Shown: positions 49,278-58,411, counted from the stretch's first letter. The stretch is 64,000 bases of DNA from Streptomyces sp. SAT1 (GCF_001654495.1 NZ_CP015849.1:7357001-7421000), one strand, 5' to 3'. Program-made: numbers and translations. Notes: a model not told the origin generated them from the sequence alone.

Positions 49278-50975
49278 TCAGCGGGAGTCTTCGCGGGACG
49301 TGGCCGTGCCGGTACGGGCGTCGCGTTCCCGCAGCAGGGCCGCCAGCAGGGGCCGCCCCGCCGACGGTACGTGCCGGGAGCCGGACGCCATCCGCCCGGT
49401 GCCGAGGCGCTGCGCGGCGCGCGAGCGCAACGCGGCCCGGTCCAGCTTGCCGCTGCTGGTCAGGGGGACTTCGTCGAGCGGCGCATAGTGCGCGGGCACG
49501 TACGCGGGGGGCAGGACGGAGGCGAGATGGGTGCGCAGCGCGGAGGTGAGCGCGCGCGAGGAGACGTCGGCACCGGCCCCGCGGACCCAGGCCACGAGTG
49601 CGGTGTCCTCACCGGTCCGGACCGCCACCACCACGGCTTCCTCCACCGAAGGATGGGAGCGCAGATGGTGCTCGATCTCCTGCGGCTCGATGCGCTGCCC
49701 GCGGATCTTCACCTGGTCGTCGGTCCGTCCCAGGTACTCCAGGCCCCCTTCGCCCAGCCGCACCCGGTCGCCCGTCCGGTACATCCGGCGGACGGCGGAA
49801 CCGGCCGGGGCGGGCACGAAAGCGCGGGCGGTCCGCTCCGGATCGTCGAGATAGCCGAGGGCCAGGGGCACGCCCCCGATGCACAACTCGCCCTCGCCGC
49901 CCCGGGGAACCGTGCGGCCGTCCTCGCCGACGACGAGCAGGGTGCAGTTGTCGACCGGCCGGCCGATGAGGACGCGTTCGATGTCCGGTGCCGAGGCCGG
50001 GACCGTCCAGTGGCTGACGTCGATGGCGGCCTCGGTGGGGCCGTAGAGGTTGTGCAACGCGGCGGGGAGGGTGTTCACACAGGTGCGCGCCACTTCCAGC
50101 GGCAGCGGTTCACCGCTGCAGTAGACGTGCCGCAGGGAGGTGCAGCGGGCCGCGTCGCGATGCCGGAGGAACTCACGGAGCATGGTGGGGACGAAATGGC
50201 AGAGGGTGATGCCCTGTTGCCGGATGGCGCGCGCCACCAGTCCCGGGTCGCGATGCTCCTCGGGCGGCAGCAGGACACATGTGCCACCGGAGATCAGAGG
50301 GAGCCACAGTTCCCAGCCCGACACATCGAACGTGACCGGTGTCTTCTGCAGGACGCGGTCCCCCGGCCCCACCCCGTAGGCGTCGCGCATCCACACCAGG
50401 CGGTTGGCGAGGGCGGTGCTCGCCAGGACTACCCCCTTGGGCGTCCCCGTCGACCCCGAGGTGAACAGCACGTAGACGGGCTGCTCGGCGGAGACCGGCG
50501 GGAGCGGCGCCGGTTCCGCGTCAGCGGCGCCCTCGAACCGCGCGGGCACGGTGACGGTGCGCAGTCCCGGTCCGGCCACACGGCTCCGCGTGGCGTCGGT
50601 GACCAGCGCCAGCGTGCTGCGCGACACGTCCAGCACGCGGCGCAGGCGCTCCGGTGGATCGTCCGCGTCCAGCGGGAGATAGGAGAGCCCCGCCTTCCAG
50701 ACGGCGAGCAGCGCCACGAGCAGGTGCACACCCCGCGGAACGGCCACCGCCACCGGCCGCCCCGGCGGCGCCTCGGCACCCAGAAGACGGCTCAACTCGT
50801 CGGACCAAAGCTCTAGTTGACGATAGGTCAGGCTCTCGCCCGCGCATTCGACGGCGACGGCGTCGGGCCTGCCGCCGGCCGCCTCCCTGATCAGCCCGGG
50901 GACCCCGGCGGGAAAGGAGCAGGCTGTCCGCCGACCGGATAACTCGGCTCTGTACCGGTCCTGTTGGGGGTGCAC
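49278..50975 (-). CDS. Stand-alone NRPS adenylation domain, predicted serine-specific
   Basis: This is a 565-residue adenylation protein without a carrier domain. Core motifs are LFTSGSTGTPKG, NLYGPTEAAIDVS, YRTGDRV and SSGKLDR. The specificity pocket reads D-V-W-H-Y-S-L-I-D-K, nearly identical to the serine codes DVWHLSLIDK and DVWHFSLVDK (EntF). It is the first gene of the NRPS operon. The GTG at 50975 has GGAG 5 nt upstream. It probably loads Ser onto the A-less PCP2 of the next protein. Confidence 0.92.
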   Translation of the reverse strand: MHPQQDRYRAELSGRRTACSFPAGVPGLIREAAGGRPDAVAVECAGESLTYRQLELWSDELSRLLGAEAPPGRPVAVAVPRGVHLLVALLAVWKAGLSYLPLDADDPPERLRRVLDVSRSTLALVTDATRSRVAGPGLRTVTVPARFEGAADAEPAPLPPVSAEQPVYVLFTSGSTGTPKGVVLASTALANRLVWMRDAYGVGPGDRVLQKTPVTFDVSGWELWLPLISGGTCVLLPPEEHRDPGLVARAIRQQGITLCHFVPTMLREFLRHRDAARCTSLRHVYCSGEPLPLEVARTCVNTLPAALHNLYGPTEAAIDVSHWTVPASAPDIERVLIGRPVDNCTLLVVGEDGRTVPRGGEGELCIGGVPLALGYLDDPERTARAFVPAPAGSAVRRMYRTGDRVRLGEGGLEYLGRTDDQVKIRGQRIEPQEIEHHLRSHPSVEEAVVVAVRTGEDTALVAWVRGAGADVSSRALTSALRTHLASVLPPAYVPAHYAPLDEVPLTSSGKLDRAALRSRAAQRLGTGRMASGSRHVPSAGRPLLAALLRERDARTGTATSREDSR

Positions 50976-51011
50976 ATCCGCTCCACTCGTCCGTGGCCGA
51001 TTTCAGGCGAA

Positions 51012-51039
51012 CCTATAGAAGTGGTGACGAGCAAAACAA
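51012..51039 (-). promoter_or_regulatory. Promoter of the NRPS operon
   Basis: On the minus strand TTGTTT (51039-51034) and TATAGG (51017-51012) are separated by 16 nt and lie about 37 nt before the GTG start. This is one of the few AT-rich spots in the region and a good match to a housekeeping-type promoter. The remainder of 50976-51399 holds no gene I can support; it is a divergent promoter region. Confidence 0.6.
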
Positions 51040-51399
51040 GAGTCCCAGAGGGACGTGCCCGGATGTCCTTCCGGCCCCCGGGGCACGCGCAGGCGGGCAC
51101 CGGGCCGTGCGTCCCGCGGACCCCGCGGGCGGCGACGGCTCACCGATGACCCGCTCCGAGGCGGCCGGACGGCCGCGGCCGCCCCGGCTCCGGCGGCGTA
51201 CGGCGTCCGGCTTCCTGCGGCGGTCCCTCGGACAGCCGCCCACCAGGCGCGTCACCATCGCGTCAAGGTCCCCCCGCTCCCGGTCAACATCTCGTCAGGG
51301 ACGGCCGGGACCGGGCGCGGGCGGGCATAACGTCGATGGCGAGCCCCGGTCAGCCTCCCCGCGTCCGGGGCCTCTCAGCTCCCTTTCCGGAGGTATTCC

Positions 51400-51774
51400 A
51401 TGGAAGAACTCCTGTCCGCCGAGGACCCCGAGCCGTCCGATCGGTCCCCGGCCGGCCCCCTGTACGTCCCGGTCCGGCCGGGCCCCCGCGGTTGCGCGGC
51501 CCGCCTCTTCCGCACCCCGCTCGGCGACCGCACGGCCGTCGGCTTCACCTCCGAGCGCAGGCTCACCACGACGCTCGGCGCCGGTCAGGCCTGGATCCGC
51601 CTCGCCGAGCCCGCGCTGCGCGCACTGGCCGCACCGCTCGGCGCCGTCACCGTCACGATCGACCCGCTGTTCACGGCCCCGCCCCCGGGCCCGGCCGGCC
51701 CGGCGCCGGCCGTCCTGGAAGCGGCACTGACCGCCCCGGCCCAGCGCGTCGGCCGAGAGGAGAGCAGGCGATGA
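51400..51774 (+). CDS. Small SseB/SAV_915-like protein
   Basis: This 124-residue protein has PLYVPVRPGPRGCAARLF and TAVGFTSERRLTTTLGAGQAWIRLAEPALRALAAPLG, resembling the SseB N-terminal-like proteins common in Streptomyces. No catalytic residues are evident. GGAGG lies 7 nt before ATG 51400. The stop overlaps the decarboxylase start (ATGA), so the two are coupled. Confidence 0.65.
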   Translation: MEELLSAEDPEPSDRSPAGPLYVPVRPGPRGCAARLFRTPLGDRTAVGFTSERRLTTTLGAGQAWIRLAEPALRALAAPLGAVTVTIDPLFTAPPPGPAGPAPAVLEAALTAPAQRVGREESRR

Positions 51775-53105
51775 CCACCGTTCACGAACCCGCCCTCCCC
51801 GAGACGCCCGCCGCGCCGCGGGTGTGGCCCGCCTCGACCACCGAGCCCCGCCCCGGCGACCTGGCCGTGGGCGGAGTACCGCTCGCGGAGATCGCCGACC
51901 GCTTCGGCACGCCCGTCTACGTCCTCGACGAGGCCGAGGTGCGGCACCGCTGCCGGACCTACCGGGACGCCTTCCCGGACGCCGAAGTCCTCTACGCCGC
52001 CAAGGCGTTCCTGTGCCGGGCCATGGTCCGCTGGATGGACGAGGAGGGCCTCGGTCTCGACGTCTGCTCGGCCGGCGAACTGGAGCTCGCGGTCACCGCG
52101 GGCTTCCCGCCGGAGCGGATGGTGCTCCACGGCAACGCCAAGTCCCCCCGGGACCTGGAGACGGCTCTCCGGCTGGGTGTCGGCCGTATCGTCATCGACA
52201 GCCCCTCGGAGATCGCCCGGCTGGCCGCCGCCGTGGGCCCGAGCGGCCGCCAGAAGGTCATGGTGCGGGTGGTGCCCGGCATCAGCGCGGGCGGCCACGA
52301 GAAGATCCGCACCGGCACGGACGACCAGAAGTTCGGGCTGTCCATCGCGGACGGCTACGCCCAGCACGCCATCGCACGCATCCTCGGCCAGCCCCAGCTC
52401 CGCCTCACCGGCCTGCACTGCCATCTGGGCTCGCAGATCACCGGCGTCAAGCCGTATCTCGCGGCCGTACGCCGCATGGTCGGCCTGATGGCCCGCCTGC
52501 ACGACCAGCACGGCCTGGTCCTGCCCGAACTCGACCTCGGCGGCGGCCACGCCATCGCCTACCGGCCCGGCGACGACGCCCTCGACCCGGCGTCGCTGGC
52601 ACGCAGGGTCCGCACCGAACTCGCCGACGCGTGCGCCTCGGCCGCACTCCCCGTCCCCCGGCTGGTCATCGAACCGGGGCGGGCGATCGCCGGTCCGGCC
52701 GGAATCGCCCTGTACCGCGTCCTGGCCGTGAAGCACTCGGGCGGGAAGGTGTTCGTGGCCGTGGACGGCGGCATGAGCGACAACCCCCGGCCCGCCCTGT
52801 ACGGCGTCCGCTACGCACCCCGCCTGACCGGCCGGAACAGCACGGCGGCCCCGGCGCGGGTCACCGTGGTGGGACGGCACTGCGAGGCCGGCGACATCGT
52901 GGCCTGCGACGCCGGACTCCCCGCCGACGTCCGCCCCGGCGACCTCCTCGCGCTCCCCGCGGCCGGCGCCTACCACCTGTCCATGGCCTCCGGCTACAAC
53001 CTGGTCGGCCGCCCGCCCGTGGTCGCCGTACGCGACGGCCTCGCCCGGCTGCTGGTCCGCCGGGAGTCCATCGAGGACATCCGCAGCCGGGACGTGGGCC
53101 TGTGA
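51771..53105 (+). CDS. Diaminopimelate decarboxylase-like PLP enzyme (LysA family)
   Basis: This is a 444-residue fold-III PLP decarboxylase. The PLP Lys is in LYAAKAFLCRAM, HCHLGSQI follows, and the glycine loop is ELDLGGGHAI. IEPGRAIAGPAG is conserved, and the second active-site Cys lies in GRHCEAGDIVA. LysA makes lysine from meso-diaminopimelate. A copy here, coupled to a small gene and divergent from an NRPS operon, could be a second LysA or a tailoring or precursor enzyme. Nothing distinguishes these with certainty. Confidence 0.88.
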   Translation: MTTVHEPALPETPAAPRVWPASTTEPRPGDLAVGGVPLAEIADRFGTPVYVLDEAEVRHRCRTYRDAFPDAEVLYAAKAFLCRAMVRWMDEEGLGLDVCSAGELELAVTAGFPPERMVLHGNAKSPRDLETALRLGVGRIVIDSPSEIARLAAAVGPSGRQKVMVRVVPGISAGGHEKIRTGTDDQKFGLSIADGYAQHAIARILGQPQLRLTGLHCHLGSQITGVKPYLAAVRRMVGLMARLHDQHGLVLPELDLGGGHAIAYRPGDDALDPASLARRVRTELADACASAALPVPRLVIEPGRAIAGPAGIALYRVLAVKHSGGKVFVAVDGGMSDNPRPALYGVRYAPRLTGRNSTAAPARVTVVGRHCEAGDIVACDAGLPADVRPGDLLALPAAGAYHLSMASGYNLVGRPPVVAVRDGLARLLVRRESIEDIRSRDVGL

Positions 53106-53429
53106 CCGCGACCGAGGAGCGGCGGCGGCACCTGTCACCGCACCGTGCCCGGCACGTACGCCACCGTGGAAGCGGCCCCCGCCCGCCGGGCCGGAACCGG
53201 GGCGGCGGGACCGGCCCGGCGAGCACGGGGGCCGGGACGGTCGGGCACGGACCGACGTCCCCGCCCGCGCGCTCAGGGTCCGCCGAGCCGGGGCAGCGGG
53301 GCGGGACGTGTACGCGCGAGCCGCCCGGGTACCCGTCGCCACTGACGCGTCCCAGCGACGCCGGGCGTGCCCACCACCCACGGCACGTCCCGTCCCCCCA
53401 CCGCGTACGGTCCGGAGCGAGGGCCCCAC
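53106..53429. other. Intergenic, no supported gene
   Basis: This 324-bp stretch is very GC-rich. A GTG at 53102 overlaps the decarboxylase stop and opens a frame with Arg/Pro/Gly-rich content that overruns the next gene, so I do not call it. GGAGCGAGGG before 53430 is the ribosome site of the SDR gene. Confidence 0.5.
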
Positions 53430-54374
53430 ATGCACCTCACCCCAGAGCCGCGGTCCGGCACCGCGGCAGCTCACGTCCCGCCCCTGCGGGGCCGCGTCGC
53501 CGTCGTCACCGGAGCGGCCCGCGGCATCGGCGCGGCCCTGACCCGGCACCTGTCCGCAGCCGGGATGCACATGGCCCTGCTCGGCCGCGAGGCGCAGTCC
53601 CTGCGCGTCGCCGCGGCCTCGCTCGGCACCCCGAGCCTGTGCGTCGAGTGCGACGTCACCGAGCCGGAGGCGCTCGACGAGGCCGCGCGGCAGGTGGCGG
53701 ACCGGCTCGGAGCCGCGTCCGTGGTCGTCGCCAACGCGGGCGTCGCGGCCGGCGGCCCCTTCCGGCTGACCGACGCCGGACTGTGGAGGCGCGTCATCGA
53801 CGTCAACCTCACCGGCTCCGCCAACACCGCGCGAGCCTTCCTGCCGCAGCTCGCCCGCACGCACGGCTACTTCCTCCAGATCGCCTCCACCGCCGCGTTC
53901 GGCTCGGCCCCCATGATGAGCGCGTACTGCGCCTCCAAGGCGGGCGCCGAGTCCTTCGCGCAGGCCCTGCGCGGCGAGGCCGAACCCGACGGGATCGCGG
54001 TCGGCATCGCCTACCTGCACTGGACCGGCACCGACATGCTCACCGGCATCGACGACCACCCGGTACTGCGCGCCCTGCGTTCCCACCAGCCGCGGTTCGC
54101 CCGCCGCGTGCACACGCCCGAGCAGGTCGCCGCCTGGCTCACCGCCGGTGTCGCACACCGCGCCGCCCGTGTCTACGCACCCCCCTGGCTGCGCTGGTGC
54201 CAGCCGCTGCGCCCCCTGTTCCCCGCCCTCGTCTCCCATGTCGCCCGCCGGGAGATGAGGCGCACACCCGCCGCCGACCTCGCGGACGCCACCGGAGTCA
54301 TGGGCGCGGGCGGAAACGCCGACTGGGAGGCGTACACGTCCGCCGGGCGCGGCCGGTCCACGCGGTCGCGGTGA
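53430..54374 (+). CDS. SDR family oxidoreductase
   Basis: This is a 314-residue classical short-chain dehydrogenase. It has cofactor motif VVTGAARGIGAALT, VVANAGVAAGG, catalytic Ser region QIASTAAFGSAP and YCASKAG (Tyr-x3-Lys). The C-terminus is longer than usual, with a hydrophobic segment (WLRWCQPLRPLFPALVSHVA) that may sit on the membrane, as in retinol dehydrogenase-like SDRs. It may form a transcript with the decarboxylase, though 324 bp separate them. Confidence 0.88.
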   Translation: MHLTPEPRSGTAAAHVPPLRGRVAVVTGAARGIGAALTRHLSAAGMHMALLGREAQSLRVAAASLGTPSLCVECDVTEPEALDEAARQVADRLGAASVVVANAGVAAGGPFRLTDAGLWRRVIDVNLTGSANTARAFLPQLARTHGYFLQIASTAAFGSAPMMSAYCASKAGAESFAQALRGEAEPDGIAVGIAYLHWTGTDMLTGIDDHPVLRALRSHQPRFARRVHTPEQVAAWLTAGVAHRAARVYAPPWLRWCQPLRPLFPALVSHVARREMRRTPAADLADATGVMGAGGNADWEAYTSAGRGRSTRSR

Positions 54375-54406
54375 GCGGGACGCCGCAGCAAAGGTGTGTG
54401 TGTCCG

Positions 54407-55279
54407 TCAGGGTGTGCCGGGGTGCCGGCCGTCCGCCGGTCCGCCGTGAGCCGTCCGGGCGGGGTCCGCGGGGGAGAGCGCGGCGAGTAGCCGGAGCCTC
54501 TCGTCGCTCTCGCCGCCCTTGTCCGGGTAGTAGACGACGAGGATGACATCGTCGACGGGGAACTTGTCGCGGTGCAGGCGCAGTTCACCGACGACGGGGT
54601 GGTGGACCGTGGCCGTGCCTCCGTCGAGGGCGCGGACGTCGTGGCGGGCCCACAGGACGCGGAACCGCTGGCTGGACAGTGCCAGCTCCCCGACCAGCTC
54701 GACGAACCGGGGGTTGTCCGTGTCGTCGCCGACGGTGACGCGGAGGGCGGCGACGGCATCGGCGGTCGCTCGCGTCCAGTCCTGCTGGAACGCCCGCTCC
54801 TCGGGATCGAGAAGAAGAGAACGAAGCCGGTTCTCGCCGGGCCGCAGACGGGGGGAGAGCGCGATGGCCATGGCATTGGAGGCCAGCACGTCGAACGCGC
54901 GCCCTTCGACGAACGCGGGCACCTGGAGGTGGGCGAGCAGCTCGTGCACCCGCGCCGGTACGTGTTCGGGACGCCTGCGGCGCGGCGCCCTGGGACGCGC
55001 CGTCGCGAGGCCGAGGAGACAGGTCCGTTCGACGGCATCGAGCCGCAGGACACGCGCGAGCGATTCCAGGACCTGCGGCGAGGGGTTCCTGTCGCGTCCC
55101 CGTTCCAGACGCAGGTAGTAGTCGGGGCTGATCCCGGCGAGCAGGGCGACCTCCTCACGCCGCAGGCCCGGGACGCGGCGGTTGCCCCCGGGCGGGAGCC
55201 CCGCCTGGGCCGGGGAGACCAGCTCACGCCGGGCGCGGAGATAACTGCCGAGCCGGTTGCCGGATTCCTCGTCCTTCAT
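54407..55279 (-). CDS. Helix-turn-helix regulator with MmyB-like ligand domain
   Basis: This is a 290-residue regulator. An N-terminal XRE-type HTH (RREEVALLAGISPDYYLRLERGRDRNPSPQ region, about 38-68) is followed by an MmyB-like domain (VLASNAMAIALSPRLRPGENRLRSL, FVELVGELALSSQRFRVLW). The MmyB type controls many Streptomyces oxidoreductases and binds fatty-acid-like ligands in known cases. ATG 55279 is used; ATG 55294 is in frame five codons upstream. It is divergent from the SDR at 55532, with 25-bp repeats between them as the likely operator. Confidence 0.88.
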   Translation of the reverse strand: MKDEESGNRLGSYLRARRELVSPAQAGLPPGGNRRVPGLRREEVALLAGISPDYYLRLERGRDRNPSPQVLESLARVLRLDAVERTCLLGLATARPRAPRRRRPEHVPARVHELLAHLQVPAFVEGRAFDVLASNAMAIALSPRLRPGENRLRSLLLDPEERAFQQDWTRATADAVAALRVTVGDDTDNPRFVELVGELALSSQRFRVLWARHDVRALDGGTATVHHPVVGELRLHRDKFPVDDVILVVYYPDKGGESDERLRLLAALSPADPARTAHGGPADGRHPGTP

Positions 55280-55394
55280 ACCGACACCCTTCATACCGAC
55301 ACCGTAATGCGGAACGCGTGGCGCAGCGGGGGCCCTGACAGGACCAGGGAAGAAGGGAGCCCTGCCACGACCCGCGCATGCCGTCGAGACTGCG

Positions 55395-55459
55395 GGAAGC
55401 ACCGGTGTCGTCTCGTACCGGAAGCGCCGGTGCTGTCTCGTACCGGAAGCACCGGTTCG
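55395..55459. promoter_or_regulatory. 25-bp tandem repeats, candidate operator of the MmyB-type regulator
   Basis: A 25-bp unit starting GGAAGCRCCGGTG and ending GTCTCGTACC occurs at 55395-55419 and 55420-55444, with a partial copy at 55445-55459. Each unit contains the near-palindrome ACCGGAAGCRCCGGT across its junction. It lies between the divergent regulator and SDR genes. Confidence 0.6.
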
Positions 55460-55531
55460 AGGCGGACAGCGAACACCACCGTCCGCGCCGCGGCACCGGA
55501 CACCGGCGGCGCCTTCCGAAGGGAAGACCCA

Positions 55532-56293
55532 GTGGATCTCTCCGACCGCACCGTTCTCGTCGTCGGCGGAACCTCCGGCATCGGGCGCGAGCTCGCCCGG
55601 CGGTTCGCCGCGGCGGGCAGCACCGTGGCCGTCGGCGGCCGCGACCCGCGGGCCCTCGCCGGACTCGCCGATGAAGGCTTCGGCACGATCCGCGTCGACG
55701 TCACCGACGGCGCCTCCGTCGCATCCGCCCGTGACACCGTGCTCGCCCGTCACCCCGAGCTGGACACGGTGGTGACGATGGCGGGCGTCATGCTCCTGGA
55801 GGACCTGCGCGATCCCGCGCACTTCGAGACGGCGGCGACGACGATCGAGACCAACCTGCTCGGCACCATCCGGGTCATCGACGCCTTCACCCCGCACCTG
55901 GTACGGCGCGGCTCCGGCACCTTCGTCACCGTCACCTCCGGCATCGCCTTCCTCCCCTTCCCGCCCATGCCCAGCTACGCCGCCTCCAAGGCCGCGGTGC
56001 ACGCCTACTCCGAGGCACTGCGCGCACAGCTCGACGGCACCGGCGTCGGCGTCGTCGAACTCGTCCCCCCGGCCGTCGCCACAGCGGGCCAGGAGAAGGT
56101 GAACCCGCACGCCCTGCCCCTGGACGGCTTCGCCACCGAGGCCATGCGCCTGCTCGCACAGGACCCCACCCCGCACGAGATCCTCGTGCAGGGCGCCCTC
56201 GCGCACCGCTGGGCCGAGCGCGACGGCACCTACGACGACCTCGTCGCACGGCGCTCCCAGGCGCTGACCATGCTGCCCGGCCGCCGCGGCTGA
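55532..56293 (+). CDS. SDR family oxidoreductase
   Basis: This is a 253-residue short-chain dehydrogenase (DltE/YqjQ-like). It has VVGGTSGIGRELARRF, VVTMAGVML, VTVTSGIAFLPFPPMPSYAASKAAV (catalytic Ser, Tyr-x3-Lys) and VVELVPPAVAT. GTG 55532 follows GGGAAG. Divergent MmyB-type regulators with SDRs of this kind are a frequent Streptomyces pair in which the regulator represses the SDR gene. Confidence 0.9.
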   Translation: MDLSDRTVLVVGGTSGIGRELARRFAAAGSTVAVGGRDPRALAGLADEGFGTIRVDVTDGASVASARDTVLARHPELDTVVTMAGVMLLEDLRDPAHFETAATTIETNLLGTIRVIDAFTPHLVRRGSGTFVTVTSGIAFLPFPPMPSYAASKAAVHAYSEALRAQLDGTGVGVVELVPPAVATAGQEKVNPHALPLDGFATEAMRLLAQDPTPHEILVQGALAHRWAERDGTYDDLVARRSQALTMLPGRRG

Positions 56294-56334
56294 CCCCGTC
56301 GCCCCGATCGGGCGGCCTCCGTGACAGAGGCGCC

Positions 56335-56952
56335 TCAGGCCGCCCCGTCCCGCCCGGCATGCGCGGGCCCGGACCCACCGGCCGGTCCGGACCCGTCGGC
56401 CGGACCGAGGACCGCTGCCACGAGCCGGCGCGCGTACGCGGTGTCGAGCCCGTCCGGGCGGAAGAGGATGCGGTACATCAGAGGGGCGACGACATGGTCG
56501 ACGACCGTCTCGACGCCGGGTGTCTCCTCCCCGCGTTCCGCCGCCCGGCCGAGGACGACTCCGATCTGCTCGGCGGCGTAGGCGGAGCACTGGCCGGCGT
56601 TGCCGCCGTCCGGGTCGCCGAGCAGGGCGTCGCGGACGTAGGCGCGGCCGGCCGGTGAGGACATCTCGTCCAGGAACTGCTCGGCCCAGACGGTCAGGTC
56701 GGACGACAGGGTGCCGTGGTCCCCGGGCGCGGTCTCGGGCCGCAGACGCTCGACCGCCACGTCCGACAGCAGTTCCTGGAGGTCCCCCCAGCGGCGGTAG
56801 ACCGTCGAGGGCGTCACGCCCGCGCGCTGGGCGATCATCGGCACCGTCAGGGCGTCGCGGCCCACCTCGGAGGCGAGTTCGCGCACAGCGGCGTGCACCG
56901 ATGCCTGGACCCGGGCGCTGCGCCCGCCGGGCCGTACCATCTGCCTGCTCAT
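56335..56952 (-). CDS. TetR family transcriptional regulator
   Basis: This protein of about 205 residues has an N-terminal TetR HTH (VHAAVRELASEVGRDALTVPMIAQRAGVTPSTVYRRWG) and a C-terminal ligand domain of the TetR_C type (EQFLDEM, VDHVVAPLMYRILFRP). ATG 56952 is used; an in-frame GTG at 56958 is possible. The upstream site AAAGCGACATCATTGCGTC (56965-56983) sits at the amidase stop and is shared with the amidase/MBL promoter region, so this protein likely controls both and itself. Confidence 0.9.
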   Translation of the reverse strand: MSRQMVRPGGRSARVQASVHAAVRELASEVGRDALTVPMIAQRAGVTPSTVYRRWGDLQELLSDVAVERLRPETAPGDHGTLSSDLTVWAEQFLDEMSSPAGRAYVRDALLGDPDGGNAGQCSAYAAEQIGVVLGRAAERGEETPGVETVVDHVVAPLMYRILFRPDGLDTAYARRLVAAVLGPADGSGPAGGSGPAHAGRDGAA

Positions 56953-56962
56953 ACGCACCAGC

Positions 56963-58411
56963 TTAAAGCGACATCATTGCGTCTGGCGGCGTCCGGCGAG
57001 CCGCGCGGCCCGGTGCGGGAGCGCGGGCGGGCCGGGTCTGCTCGTAGGCGTGGCCGACCCGCAGGAGGACGTCCTCCTCGAACGGCCGCCCGAGAAGCTG
57101 CATGCCGACGGGCAACCCCGCCGCGTCCTGGCCGACCGGTACGGACAGGGACGGCATGCCGGTGATGTTGGCGGGCGAGGACAGGCGTACATAGGCGTCG
57201 GAGACGCTCTCGACCGTGCCGTCGGCCCAGGTGACGGTCTCCTCGCCGGCCCTGACGGCGGTCATCGGGACGGTGGGGGCGGCGATCAGGTCGACGTCCC
57301 GGAACAGACGGGCCCACTCCTGTCGCATGAGGGTGCGGGAACGCTGTGCGCGCAGATAGTCCCCGGCGGTCATCAGTTCGCCCGCCTCGAGAAGGATGCG
57401 GACATCGGGCTGGTAGAGCTCGGGAGCGGTGCGCAGGGTGTCCTCGTGGTACGCGGTGGCCTCGGGCACCATCAGGCCCCACTGGGTGGCCTGCATGTAG
57501 CGCGTCATGGGGATCTCCACCTCGACGAGACGTGCCCCGAGGGCCTGGAGCCGGTCGACGGCAAGCCGGACGGCGGCCTCGGTCTCGGGACCGACATGGT
57601 CGAAGTAGTAGGTGCGCGGCACACCGACGCGCAGACCGGCCAGGTCCGTCCCCGCGTCCGGCCGGTAGTCCGTGGCCTGTGCCTGTGCCTGTGCCCGTGC
57701 GGGAACGGAGGCGGGATCGCGGGCATCGTGCGCGGTCAGCGCGGCCAGGACCAGGGCCGCGTCCCCGGCGGTGCGGGTGATCGGGCCGACATGGTCCAGC
57801 GACCAGGACAGGGACGTGACGCCGCGGCGGGGCAGGAGCCCGTACGTCGGCTTGAGGCCGACCACTCCGTTGAGCGCGGCGGGCACCCTGATGGAACCGC
57901 CGGTGTCGGTGCCCAGCGCGAAGGTCGCCGTTCCGGCGGCGACGGCCACGGCGGACCCGCCGCTGGAGCCGCCCGCGATCCGGCCCTGGTCCCAGGCGTT
58001 GCGGGTCTGCGGGGTGGTCAGGCCGTAGGCGAACTCGTGCGTGTGTGTCTTGCCCAGCAGGACCGCACCGGCTTCCGCCAGGCGCGCCGCGACCGTGCTG
58101 TCGGCCTGCGCGCGGTGGCCCGCGCGGACCCGGGAACTGGCCGTCGTCGCCACGCCCGCGACATCGATCAGGTCTTTGACGCCCATGGGGATGCCGTGCA
58201 GCGGCCCGCGGTGGCGGCCTGCCGCGATCTCGCGTTCGGCCGCGCGTGCGCTCGCGCGGGCGCGCTCGGCGGTGACGGTGACATAGGCCCCGAGGTGCGG
58301 CTCCCGCTGCGCGATGCGGTCCAGGACGGAGTCCGTCAGCTCGACGGGGGACAGCTGCCGGGACCTGATCGCGGCGGCGGCAGCCGTCAGGGAGAGTTCA
58401 TACGGCTGCAT
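56963..58411 (-). CDS. Amidase-signature enzyme (AtzE/GatA-like)
   Basis: This is a 482-residue amidase. The Ser-cisSer-Lys triad is visible: Lys79 in MGVKDLIDVAG, cis-Ser in AGGSSGGSAVAVA and nucleophile Ser in GTDTGGSIRVPAALNG. Its closest partner arrangement is AtzE with AtzG: the small gene immediately upstream encodes an AtzG/GatC-like protein and overlaps it by 14 bp. AtzE-type enzymes hydrolyse carboxybiuret or related amides. The substrate here is not known. The stop codon lies inside the putative operator of the TetR gene. Confidence 0.9.
   Translation of the reverse strand: MQPYELSLTAAAAAIRSRQLSPVELTDSVLDRIAQREPHLGAYVTVTAERARASARAAEREIAAGRHRGPLHGIPMGVKDLIDVAGVATTASSRVRAGHRAQADSTVAARLAEAGAVLLGKTHTHEFAYGLTTPQTRNAWDQGRIAGGSSGGSAVAVAAGTATFALGTDTGGSIRVPAALNGVVGLKPTYGLLPRRGVTSLSWSLDHVGPITRTAGDAALVLAALTAHDARDPASVPARAQAQAQATDYRPDAGTDLAGLRVGVPRTYYFDHVGPETEAAVRLAVDRLQALGARLVEVEIPMTRYMQATQWGLMVPEATAYHEDTLRTAPELYQPDVRILLEAGELMTAGDYLRAQRSRTLMRQEWARLFRDVDLIAAPTVPMTAVRAGEETVTWADGTVESVSDAYVRLSSPANITGMPSLSVPVGQDAAGLPVGMQLLGRPFEEDVLLRVGHAYEQTRPARAPAPGRAARRTPPDAMMSL
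56965..56983. promoter_or_regulatory. Candidate TetR site upstream of tetR
   Basis: AAAGCGACATCATTGCGTC lies 12 nt upstream of the TetR start and overlaps the 3' end of the amidase gene. A 15-of-19 match, AAAGCGAAATCTTTGCGTT, lies at 58741-58759. Confidence 0.5.

Noticed and set aside
53102..54490. A GTG frame overlapping the decarboxylase stop
   Set aside because: It runs Arg/Pro/Gly-rich through the intergenic gap and out of frame through the whole SDR gene, with no domain.
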